Origin: NIOZ-UU13 sp048635425
Lineage (GTDB): Bacteria; Planctomycetota; Phycisphaerae; Sedimentisphaerales; Anaerobacaceae
Direction: 5' to 3'
Assembly: GCA_048635425.1 (NCBI GenBank)
Contig: JAIVYN010000092.1
Location: 1-13,332, forward strand
Length of the DNA stretch: 13,332 nucleotides
Part shown: in pieces, positions 7,035 through 12,871 of the stretch
Layout of the letters: each line of letters opens with the position of its first letter
Position numbering within the stretch: the stretch's first letter is position 1
The notes under the pieces: model-generated
Database searches by the model: none
What the model was told of the DNA's origin: nothing
The model's input: the letters and a program-made list of their open reading frames with translations, nothing else
Position numbers and translations under genes: made by a program

Positions 7035-7238
7035 TTATGAAGGTATTACGTTGTTCGCACACGGGCCTTTTTTGCCCTGTCCGACCTCGAATTCCACCGT
7101 CTGGCCTTCATTGAGACTGGCGTAGCCGGTCGTCTTGACTTCCGAGTGATGAACGAACAAGTCCTCACTGCCGGAATCAGGCGTGATAAATCCAAAACCT
7201 TTTTTCTCATTAAACCATTTCACTTTACCTTTACTCAC
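7035..7238 (-). CDS. csp: Cold-shock protein (CspA family)
   Basis: The 67-residue protein is a single cold-shock domain, a five-stranded OB-fold that binds single-stranded RNA and DNA and melts RNA structure. It has KGKVKWFNEKKGFGFI near the start, including the RNP1 motif, and DLFVHHSEV as RNP2. The end, GQGKKGPCANNV, is a normal Csp terminus, and the length is typical. The start is the GTG at 7238, which has AAAGGAG 7 nt upstream. Longer readings to 7331 add a non-homologous leader and should be discarded. A strong promoter lies about 100 nt upstream and a strong terminator just downstream, so it is a single-gene transcript. The long leader is typical of cold-regulated csp mRNAs, though no cold-box sequence was identified. 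Confidence 0.95.
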   Translation of the reverse strand: MSKGKVKWFNEKKGFGFITPDSGSEDLFVHHSEVKTTGYASLNEGQTVEFEVGQGKKGPCANNVIPS

Positions 7239-7343
7239 AACTGTACTCCTTTGGCCTGTTAACGGCCATAAATTTTGTCTCTCGGATTTTCGAAAGAGAA
7301 TATTCTTGAGAGATGAAAGAACATACCCCACTAAACTTGTTTT

Positions 7344-7372
7344 TTTATACCGTCAGAAATAACGGTTGTCAA
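7344..7372 (-). promoter_or_regulatory. Near-consensus sigma-70 promoter of csp
   Basis: On the minus strand TTGACA (7372-7367) is followed after exactly 17 bp by TATAAA (7349-7344). The predicted start near 7337 gives a 5' leader of about 100 nt before the GTG. An AT-rich tract lies upstream of the -35 box and may act as an UP element. Confidence 0.8.
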
Positions 7373-7489
7373 TAAAAATAAAATAAAAATTTTCGTAACG
7401 GCAGGTTCCATGGTGCCCGGGATCTAACCCTTGGGGCAGGCGTCAGGGATTTAATTCGTGCAGCGCAGTTGATTTTTCTCAGAGTTTTT

Positions 7490-7697
7490 TTACCTTATAC
7501 CCTTATATCCTACCTTCTGTCTTCTACCTTCCGTCTTCTGTCATCCGCTTCGCGAGCATTCAGCATCTAATATCGAGCATCAAGTATCGAGAATCCCGCT
7601 TCTGTTATCCAACTTTAGCTCACTTTAGTCACTTTAGTCACTTTAGTTCACTTTGTTTTACTTTAGCTCACAACTCAAAACTCACCATTCACGGGTC
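7490..7697. repeat. Short-word repeat island 2
   Basis: CTTCTGTC-type words (7508-7545) are followed by ATCGAGCATCAAGTATCGAG-type words (7570-7595), then a CACTTTAG array (7612-7669), then CTCACAACTCAAAACTCACC words. The stretch is non-coding and is built from the same modules as islands 1 and 3. Confidence 0.7.
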
Positions 7698-7752
7698 ACG
7701 AGCAACGAGCGACGAATTATCCGTCCGTTAAATTAGCCGATCGTCTTTCATA
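7698..7752. repeat. 55-bp direct repeat A, copy 2
   Basis: Partner of 6717-6771 (two mismatches). It lies upstream of the csp promoter, whereas copy 1 lies beyond the csp terminator. Confidence 0.85.
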
Positions 7753-7803
7753 TCGGTTTTGCTTTGTTGATGATGCGCTCTTTTATATACCAATGCAGGC
7801 CGT

Positions 7804-7848
7804 TCCTATTCCTGATGACCATTCAAACAATTTCAAATTCTTAATTCT
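7804..7848. repeat. 45-bp direct repeat B, copy 2
   Basis: Partner of 6868-6912. The gap between repeats A and B is 96 bp in copy 1 and 51 bp in copy 2, so the units moved or diverged separately. Confidence 0.85.
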
Positions 7849-7887
7849 AAATGCTTATCCCAAAACTCGCACTTTTAAATATGCAAG

Positions 7888-7928
7888 TAGTCCTTTTGAT
7901 TAGTCAAAAGGACTAGAGACGCTTTTTT
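7888..7928 (+). terminator. Strong hairpin, possible terminator
   Basis: TAGTCCTTTTGA (7888-7899) and TCAAAAGGACTA (7904-7915) form a perfect 12-bp stem closed by a TTAG loop. A T run (about 7922-7927) follows on the plus strand after GAGACGC, slightly far for a classic terminator. No plus-strand gene precedes it, so it could instead end a short RNA or be a repeat hairpin. Confidence 0.5.
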
Positions 7929-7939
7929 ATTCATCCTCT

Positions 7940-8069
7940 TCATTTAGTATCGAGCATCCAGAATCGAGCATCCGTTTTCTGTTAACTTTAGGCACTTTAG
8001 CTCACTTTAGGCACTTTAGGCACTTTAATTTACTTTAGCTCACTACTCACGATTCACCATTCACTACCT
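7940..8069. repeat. Short-word repeat island 3
   Basis: ATCGAGCATCCAGAATCGAG words are followed by CTGTTAAC, a CACTTTAG array (7985-8041) and CTCACTACTCACGATTCACC words, in the same order as island 2. It runs directly into the 25-bp tandem repeat at the 3' end of the endonuclease gene. Confidence 0.7.
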
Positions 8070-8169
8070 CTCCGTGTCCGTCAGTGTCTAAAATGTCCGC
8101 GTACATCAGTGTCTAAAGCGTCTGTGTCCGTCAGTGTCTTAAATGTCCGTGTCCGTCAGTGTTCCCTGG
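8070..8169. repeat. 25-bp tandem repeat, four units
   Basis: Four 25-bp units begin at 8070, 8095, 8120 and 8145. The consensus is GTCCGTGTCCGTCAGTGTCT followed by AAAAT. Units 1 to 3 differ at a few sites and the last diverges in its final bases. Units 3 and 4 overlap the end of the endonuclease gene and supply its stop codon. Confidence 0.85.
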
Positions 8170-8838
8170 AAAGTTAAGATACGCGAATTCCCCAAACAGC
8201 TCCTCGGCCTTGCGGTCATAAGCTAACGCGGCCTCGATTTCGTCATCAAAACCGCCGAGATATGTACGATTGTCGCCTTTATGAATAGTCGCGATCCATT
8301 TTTTATTTGTTTTGTTCCAGAAAACGCCTTTATATTTTGAAGAGGTATTACATCTTGGCCGACTGTTCTGTGCATTTTGAGCAGGTGTGCAGAGTCGGAG
8401 ATTGCACTTGCGATTATTCAGGCCATTGCCATCTATATGGTCAATGAATAGACCTTTTGGTGCATTCATAATCAGGCGGTGCATAAAAACTCTTTTCTTT
8501 TTATTGCCTTTTGTTAGAAAGGTATAGGCGTAAAAGTTGTTTCCATCCTGGTTAGTGTACCATTTGTATTTGGTGAAGCGGTCGTAGTCATCGGTGTCAA
8601 CGATTGCGAATTTGCCCTGGATTAAGAGTATTAACTTAACGCTTTTGTCCTTTAGCAGTGTCGGGTTTCTTGGCGGTGTGATTTTCCTTTTGGCTTGGAA
8701 ATTTCGGCAGGGGGGTTTTTGCTCGATGAGGTGTAATTGGCCGGGGCTGTCGAATTTGTTGATGCAAACCAGAGTCGTACTGTTGCCTCCGGAGGCTTTA
8801 AGGGCGTAAGTGCAATTTTGACAGCTATTGGCTTTCAC
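8131..8838 (-). CDS. HNH/AP2 homing-type endonuclease
   Basis: The 235-residue protein begins with a small Cys region (C6-x2-C9, C25, C44) that may bind zinc. An HNH nuclease core lies at about 119-150 (MHRLIMNAPKG, then DHIDGNGLNNRKCNLRLC), with H120, the D133-H134 pair and N146 as likely metal or catalytic residues. An AP2/ERF DNA-binding domain follows at about 166-224 (SKYKGVFWNKTNKKWIATI, then YLGGFDDEIEAALAYD). HNH plus AP2 is the layout of selfish homing endonucleases, which cut DNA and promote their own spread; planctomycete genomes can carry many. The start is a GTG at 8838 with no clear ribosome binding site. The normal domain ends near LNFPG; the last ten residues (NTDGHGHLRH) come from the 25-bp tandem repeat. 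The gene is free-standing inside repeat DNA. Confidence 0.85.
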   Translation of the reverse strand: MKANSCQNCTYALKASGGNSTTLVCINKFDSPGQLHLIEQKPPCRNFQAKRKITPPRNPTLLKDKSVKLILLIQGKFAIVDTDDYDRFTKYKWYTNQDGNNFYAYTFLTKGNKKKRVFMHRLIMNAPKGLFIDHIDGNGLNNRKCNLRLCTPAQNAQNSRPRCNTSSKYKGVFWNKTNKKWIATIHKGDNRTYLGGFDDEIEAALAYDRKAEELFGEFAYLNFPGNTDGHGHLRH

Positions 8839-8841
8839 AAT

Positions 8842-8925
8842 GTTAGTTGATTAGTTAATTGGTGAATTGGTGATTTGTTAATTTGGTTTGTTCCGCTCAC
8901 TATTCACCACTCACCAACTCCCCCT
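8842..8925. repeat. Short-word repeat island 4, inverted array
   Basis: The 18-mer GTTAATTGGTGAATTGGT (8854-8871) is the exact reverse complement of 6919-6936. It is followed by CTCACTATTCACCACTCACC words in the same orientation as islands 2 and 3. Confidence 0.65.
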
Positions 8926-9280
8926 ATAATTGGAGCTATCTGCGTATTTGAGTCGAAAAAAGGCCTTGATTTTTGATTCCCGATTCTCGTAACTCGATAT
9001 CAGCAAGGCAGATAAAATTTTTTTGAAAAATTTGATTTTTGCTTTGAAGTATCAGCGTTTTTGATTGAAAAATCTCGGATATATTACCTATTTTAACGCG
9101 TGAGACCGCCATTTTACTGTATTTAGGCTTGCTTACTTTTCAAGCAAGTATCAGCAATTTTGATTGACCTGCGCCCGCGCCTTACTCGCAACAAGCGAGT
9201 AGTGGGGGATTATTTTGTTCGGTAATAAATGTTTTTAGTAGTTTCTTTTTTGGAAAAGGAATGTAGAATTTAAGCTGGAT
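8926..9280. repeat. AT-rich non-coding stretch with paired stem-loops and a 22-bp direct repeat
   Basis: AAGTATCAGC plus an AT-rich tail ending TTGATTGA occurs at 9047-9068 and 9146-9167 (20 of 22 identical). CTTGCTT/AAGCAAG (9128-9134, 9142-9148) and TACTCGC/GCGAGTA (9183-9189, 9195-9201) form two perfect 7-bp stems with 7- and 5-nt loops. No conserved frame is visible. Nothing matches a riboswitch or small RNA that I know. Confidence 0.5.
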
Positions 9281-9348
9281 AGGAGGGGGAGGTGACAGGA
9301 TATCAGGATAACAGGGGAGCAGGATATTAGGGGAACGGGATATCAGGG
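9281..9348 (+). repeat. GATATCAGGG-type repeat in the oxidoreductase leader
   Basis: AGGAGGGGGAG is followed by a GTG at 9292 and then by near-repeats of GGATATCAGG, GGATAACAGG, GGATATTAGG and GGGATATCAGGG up to the ATG at 9349. The GTG is in frame with the downstream gene but hits a TAG at 9328-9330. The repeats have probably grown between the original ribosome binding site and the coding region. Confidence 0.6.
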
Positions 9349-10419
9349 ATGAGTGAAGGTAAATTGAAAACTGCGGTGCTTGGTCTCAATGAAGCTGGTC
9401 AGCTTCTGCTCGAAGCGTCTGGAGGAGTCGATTATTTCCAGATTGAGGCTGTTGCCGACAAAGATACGAATCTCGCCGAGAAAATTGCCGCCGAATATCA
9501 ATGTGCCGCCTTTGATGATTACCGACAGTTGATAACAACGATGGATTCCCGCTTGCGCGGAGACAACCGATGTCTGCTGGTTGCTGCCGGTATTCATAGC
9601 TGCGATGAATATGTGCGGATGGCGATGAAAAAGAAGTTCAATATACTTAAATTAGCACCGGCGGCGAGGGATTTTGAAGAGGCTGCGGCATTTGTCCGCT
9701 TGAGCGAAGAAGAAGATATAAAATTTGCCATTGCCAATCCGGGGCGTTTTGCCCGGAGCTTTCTTGCTTTGCGCGAATATCTGCAAGAAGGCCGGGTGGA
9801 GCAGGTTTTTCTGATAACTGCTTTCTGCAGTGTTGGTGAGCAGCCATACCCCGGCTGGCAAACAGATCCGAAGCTGGCCGGCGGTGGCGTGCTGTTACAC
9901 AACTGTTACCGGCTAATTGACCAGATGATGTTGAATTTTGATATTCCACAGAAAATCTTTTCGTTAAACACGAACCAAGCCCAGGATAGGCAACAGAGAT
10001 TGTATCTGACGGAAGACACGGCTGTGGCAACGATGAAATTCAGCGACACGCTTATTGGCAACCTGATAGCGTCGCGGCGGGCTGGGATTGGTCCCGAAGA
10101 AGAATTTTTGAGGCTGTACGGGAAAGATAAAATTCTGACAGTCAATGAAAAGCAATTGACCCTCGGCGATGGTCTCGGACAGACCAGCGAGGAATTGGAA
10201 TACGACGATGATGCGTCTTTCTGTATGAAGGAACAACTGAAGAATTTCGCTTTAAGTATATTGTCGCCCGATAAAAACAAGCTCTGCAGCAGCGGCAGAG
10301 AGAATCTAAAGAATATGGCCGTCATTGAATCAGCTTATCTTTCTGCCCGGACAGGGTTCCCGGAGGAGCCCGACAGGATTCTGCAGATGGCATCGGGGCG
10401 CACGGGTGAACCGATGTAA
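9349..10419 (+). CDS. Gfo/Idh/MocA-family oxidoreductase
   Basis: The 356-residue protein resembles NAD(P)-dependent sugar or inositol dehydrogenases. The N-terminal Rossmann fold starts TAVLGLNEAGQ in place of a strict GxGxxG, followed by an acidic strand end (AVADKD). In place of the canonical EKP motif it has KLAP at about 100-103. The C-terminal dimerisation and substrate half contains GWQTDPKLAGGGVLLHNCYR then LIDQM, the usual W-(R/Q)-x-D...GGG-x-L-x-x-x-(G/C)-x-H/Y-x-x-D pattern with Asn-Cys-Tyr instead of Gly-x-His. Loss of Lys-Pro and His features suggests altered or weak catalysis. Residues 65-73 (MDSRLRGDN) derive from a palindromic repeat. The ATG at 9349 lacks a strong ribosome binding site; the nearest good one is 57 nt upstream. 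No operon partner is adjacent. Confidence 0.82.
   Translation: MSEGKLKTAVLGLNEAGQLLLEASGGVDYFQIEAVADKDTNLAEKIAAEYQCAAFDDYRQLITTMDSRLRGDNRCLLVAAGIHSCDEYVRMAMKKKFNILKLAPAARDFEEAAAFVRLSEEEDIKFAIANPGRFARSFLALREYLQEGRVEQVFLITAFCSVGEQPYPGWQTDPKLAGGGVLLHNCYRLIDQMMLNFDIPQKIFSLNTNQAQDRQQRLYLTEDTAVATMKFSDTLIGNLIASRRAGIGPEEEFLRLYGKDKILTVNEKQLTLGDGLGQTSEELEYDDDASFCMKEQLKNFALSILSPDKNKLCSSGRENLKNMAVIESAYLSARTGFPEEPDRILQMASGRTGEPM
9541..9567 (+). repeat. In-frame palindromic repeat inside the oxidoreductase gene
   Basis: TGGATTCCCGCTT at 9542-9554 continues into a near-palindrome (CCCGC, four bases, GCGG). It matches the intergenic element at 10671-10697 through the first 13 bases and closely beyond. It adds about nine residues without breaking the frame. 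Confidence 0.6.
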
Positions 10420-10764
10420 TACGACAAATGCGTGGTGGTTACGGGTAGCTGCTCTGAGCCATCCCCAAGCACTTTAAGGTGTCCCTTAGAGACAGCGCTT
10501 GAGGTCGCCTACGCTCCAAAACCTACTCTGCCGTAGTGCTACAAAGGCTTGAAGCTTCGGCGACGGAGCGCTGCCACCGGTCAAATTAGATGCTACAGCA
10601 TACTAAGGTACCTTGAATAAGCTTTTCGACAATAATTTTGATTGAGGCTTTGCTTCAGACCGTTTCATTACTGGATTCCCGCTTCCGCGGGAATGACAGG
10701 GAAACGATTGTCTAAAAACTTTGTAATAGCAGCTTAGCCGGCCAATAAAATAAAAAATAAGCAT
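10420..10764. other. Gene-free stretch with dispersed repeat
   Basis: From 10435 to 10600 the sequence is GC-rich and non-coding on both strands, with a GAAGCTTC palindrome at about 10550-10557 and a GGCGACGGAGCG end. It may be a degraded repeat but I cannot name it. From 10671 on lies the palindromic element described next, then AT-rich DNA with the promoter for the zinc-cluster gene. Confidence 0.4.
10671..10697. repeat. Dispersed palindromic repeat (CCCGC-TTCC-GCGGG)
   Basis: CTGGATTCCCGCTTCCGCGG followed by GAATGAC is a palindromic element found scattered in many bacterial genomes. The stem is CCCGC (10678-10682) with GCGGG (10687-10691) and a TTCC loop. It is the intact relative of the copy inside the oxidoreductase gene. 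Confidence 0.75.
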
Positions 10765-10793
10765 TTGACAAATGATAAAAGAAGTAATAATTT
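10765..10793 (+). promoter_or_regulatory. Candidate promoter for the zinc-cluster gene
   Basis: A consensus TTGACA at 10765-10770 is followed after 17 bp by TAATTT at 10788-10793, which keeps the key first, second and last bases of a -10 box. The predicted start near 10800 leaves about 47 nt before the ATG. Confidence 0.45.
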
Positions 10794-10846
10794 GATAGTG
10801 TAAGATTTTAACTGAATTGTAGTTTAATTGTTTTGGAGAAATTGAT

Positions 10847-11269
10847 ATGGAAGAGAGTAAGAAAAAACCGATTATGATCGGTGTTATCGTGTTGTGCTTG
10901 GTTGTGGCTGGTATAATAACTTGGAGCAGGCATGGCGGAGGTGGTGATACCATCGACAGCATTTCGGATGAGGAGATGATTTGGGCCAAATGCAACAATC
11001 CAGCTTGTAAGGCTGAGTACCAGACGAGTAAGAAGGGATACTTCAAATATGTAGAGGAACACGCCAACCCTATGGCGCCGAGTGCCCCGCCGATGGTTTG
11101 TGAAAAGTGCGGCGAGCAAAGTGTTTTCAGGGCTGAAAAATGTATGAATCCGGATTGCGGGATAGTTTTTCTGAGGGGTACTGTTCCTAACGATTTTCCG
11201 GATAGGTGTCCGGAATGCGGCCGCAGCGAAACAGAAGAGATTAGAAAGAGGCGAAAAACCGCCGGGTAA
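10847..11269 (+). CDS. Membrane-anchored protein with two Cys4 zinc clusters
   Basis: The 140-residue protein has a short basic N-terminus, one transmembrane helix at about 9-26 and a cytoplasmic or periplasmic domain rich in paired cysteines. These are C49-x4-C54 with C85-x2-C88, and C99-x4-C104 with C121-x2-C124, forming two probable Cys4 zinc-ribbon sites. Each has the form C-x-N-P-x-C then C-x-x-C-G. I know this arrangement only from hypothetical planctomycete proteins, so no function is assigned; structural stabilisation or partner binding is likelier than catalysis. GGAG lies 8 nt before the ATG and a candidate promoter is present. A long frame on the opposite strand here is an antisense shadow. 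A LamG remnant begins 10 nt after the stop, convergent. Confidence 0.78.
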   Translation: MEESKKKPIMIGVIVLCLVVAGIITWSRHGGGGDTIDSISDEEMIWAKCNNPACKAEYQTSKKGYFKYVEEHANPMAPSAPPMVCEKCGEQSVFRAEKCMNPDCGIVFLRGTVPNDFPDRCPECGRSETEEIRKRRKTAG

Positions 11270-11279
11270 GAAGCGGTGT

Positions 11280-11399
11280 TTATTGTGTAAGCGCTGCGAT
11301 TTCTTAGGGTATCAGTGGCCGGTTGTAGATGCGGAGGTCGTCGATCAGGCCGGAAAAGAAGGTTCCAGGTTGAATAGCTTTGACGGTGCCGGCGTAATG
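11280..11399 (-). pseudogene. LamG-domain C-terminal remnant with nonsense codon
   Basis: The frame reads FFSGLIDDLRIYNRPLIP, then a TAA (11304-11306), then EIAALTQ and a final TAA (11280-11282). A segment of the form F-x-G-x-I-D-D-(V/L)-R-I-Y-N-R-x-L-x-P-E-E-I-x-x-L is the hallmark last strand and tail of LamG-like jellyroll domains (concanavalin-A fold, carbohydrate or matrix binding), common in secreted planctomycete proteins. The TAA stands where Glu is usual, one base away from GAA. Only about 40 codons remain; upstream sequence is unrelated repeat. Confidence 0.75.
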
Positions 11400-11449
11400 G
11401 CGCTTTACGCAGGCAGGTAGATAGGGCATTTTTTAGCATTTCTTGACGG

Positions 11450-11830
11450 AAATTGGCCCATTCGACTGCGCTCAGGACAAGGTTTGAATTGGCTTTGTTT
11501 TGGGTTTGTTTTTTTTGGGCCTGAGGGTGGTTCATTTTCATAATCCTTTGTGGTAAATAATTTTACGTTCATTTTTGGCCTTTCGGAAATTGGCTTTGAA
11601 TTGGGTTTGTTTTTTCATAGCCCTTAGCCGCATTTTTCTTCATAATCCTTTGTAAATACACACTTTGCATCAATTTTACCATTTCGGCAATTGGGTTTGA
11701 TTGGGTTTGAATTGGGTTTGTTTTTTTGCCCCGTCAGCGGGATAAATTTTTCATAAGCCATATGTGAAAAGATACTTACGTTCATTTTGGCATCTTTAAG
11801 ATTGGGTTTGTTTTGCATAAAAAGTAGCTG
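11450..11830 (-). repeat. Imperfect tandem repeat of about 102-111 bp
   Basis: On the minus strand three units share AAAATGAACGTAA-like, CAAAGGATTATGAA-like and AACAAACCCAATTC-like blocks in that order. The middle block falls at 11750-11764, 11639-11652 and 11537-11550, giving periods of about 111 and 102 bp. A partial unit with the AAACCCAA block lies near 11806. Frames across it give low-complexity peptides such as NKPNSNPIKPN and KDYE, which I have seen as spurious proteins in planctomycete assemblies. I treat it as non-coding. Confidence 0.75.
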
Positions 11831-11869
11831 ATTTGTAGAGGGTTCTCGACAGATGTAGAGGGGCCGACG

Positions 11870-11902
11870 ACAGATGACAGATGACAGATGACAGATGACA
11901 GA
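11870..11902. repeat. ACAGATG tandem repeat
   Basis: Four exact copies of the 7-mer ACAGATG and a partial fifth copy, immediately beyond the 100-bp repeat array. Confidence 0.9.
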
Positions 11903-12400
11903 ATACAGACGATTGATGATAATATCTTGTTGCATAAGGAGTTATCTGGTAGTTTGAAATCCTAAATCCTAAACAAATACGAAAGTAAAATTTTCAAATG
12001 CTCCAAAAGAGGTTTTTTGGCGTGTCCAGCACCAAATTACGGCAACAGCCTATTTGGTGCGGGACGATTCGTGCGGTTCTCCGCTATATCTATCGCCTAC
12101 TGGCGGTTTATGTTAGCCTGCTGGCAAACATACGTGTATTTTAACGTATTTACAAACAATGTCAACAAAAAAACGAATAAAAAAGCACTTTTTTTATCCA
12201 CAGAGGGCGCAGCGCGGCTTGGGGCCTTTGGCCCTCAACCGCAAGCAAAAAGTTCGTCCATCAAGAAAACTCTCATAACACATTACTAATAAAGAGGTAG
12301 CGATCAGCCACCATAAAGAAACATGCACAAAAAACAACGTTCTGACGGGTTGTATTACGGATTGCACAGATTTACCAAGTGTGATGACGGCTGCGGATAG
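11903..12400. other. Gene-free stretch with small inverted repeats
   Basis: GCACCAAAT (12029-12037) pairs with ATTTGGTGC (12052-12060) around a 14-nt loop, and ATACGT/ACGTAT frame an 8-nt loop near 12129-12148. Word repeats (ATCCTAAATCCTAAAC) occur at about 11960-11975. A 90-codon frame on the plus strand (12017-12289) has no protein-like pattern. I see no terminal inverted repeats that would define a transposon. Confidence 0.45.
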
Positions 12401-12610
12401 TCAAATGACTACGAGCTTTTTCATTCTCCGTCCGGCGGAGTTGTCAATGTCTTTGTTGAACAGAGTCCTGAGGTTCGTGATAAAATCAGGGTCGTCGGCA
12501 ACCTGTACTACGACATCAAAATAAACGCGTGGCTCCTTGTGGAAATGCCATATCACAATAGCGTAAATCCCGTGCATAGCCTCCGGGTCGATGGTAACAT
12601 GCTGGGCGAA
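12401..12610 (-). pseudogene. Orphan fragment of a secreted domain (IWHFHKxPRVYFDV type)
   Basis: A 69-codon open stretch reads FAQHVTIDPEAMHGIYAIVI, then WHFHKEPRVYFDVVVQVADD, then PDFITNLRTLFNKDIDNSAG. It is clearly protein-like, and I associate it with a beta-sandwich domain next to discoidin or sugar-binding regions in planctomycete secreted proteins; that link is from memory. It has no start: in-frame TAA and TAG stand directly upstream (12611-12616). After NSAG the sequence becomes RRMKKLVVI and stops. Both ends are therefore broken. Confidence 0.6.
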
Positions 12611-12640
12611 CTATTAGTTTGTAACACATATTTGCAGGTT

Positions 12641-12830
12641 CGTCATTCCGAGCGCAGCGATGCCCCCCTCCACCGTCATTCCGAGCGAAGCGTAGCGAAG
12701 TCGAGGAATCTATTCCCTCGGCTGCGCTCGGGACGAGTTTAATAGAGCCCTCGGCCCTTCGGCTGCCCCTTCGACTATGCTCAGGGCTTCGGCTAATTCA
12801 GGGCAGGCTCTTGTTTGCTCGGGGTGACAA
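12641..12830. repeat. Dispersed repeat cluster (CGTCATTCCGAGCG family)
   Basis: CGTCATTCCGAGCGCAGCG (12641-12659) and CGTCATTCCGAGCGAAGCG (12674-12692) are near-identical. They are followed by GAATCTATTCCCTCGGCTGC and CTTCGACTATGCTCAGGGCT words. These belong to a well-known class of intergenic palindromic repeats in bacteria. No coding content. Confidence 0.7.
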
Positions 12831-12871
12831 TATACTACCGCCAACCTGCTTTTGTGCTACCGTCCACCTGC

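Noticed and set aside
7490..8169. CRISPR-like array in the repeat islands
   Set aside because: Repeats are short words or a 25-bp tandem unit without unique spacers, and no cas gene is present.
9305..9320. GGATAACAGGG resembling part of the I-SceI homing site
   Set aside because: Only 11 of 18 bases match, and the word is explained by the local GATATCAGGG-type repeat.
9905..10325. Antisense frames within the oxidoreductase gene
   Set aside because: The sense frame has clear Gfo/Idh/MocA motifs throughout.
10603..11541. Long minus-strand frame of 312 codons
   Set aside because: It is antisense to the zinc-cluster gene and runs into palindromic and 100-bp repeats at its ends. It has no domain pattern, while the plus strand has eight paired cysteines, a helix and a ribosome binding site.
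11624..11935. Minus-strand frame of 103 codons rich in Asn, Lys and Pro
   Set aside because: It consists of the 100-bp tandem repeat and the ACAGATG array, and resembles known spurious repeat translations.
12029..12148. Possible MITE or transposon ends
   Set aside because: The inverted repeats are short local hairpins, with no matching outer ends, target duplication or transposase gene.
12017..12289. Plus-strand frame of 90 codons
   Set aside because: No ribosome binding site, no protein-like pattern, and it covers small inverted repeats and an A/T-rich tract.
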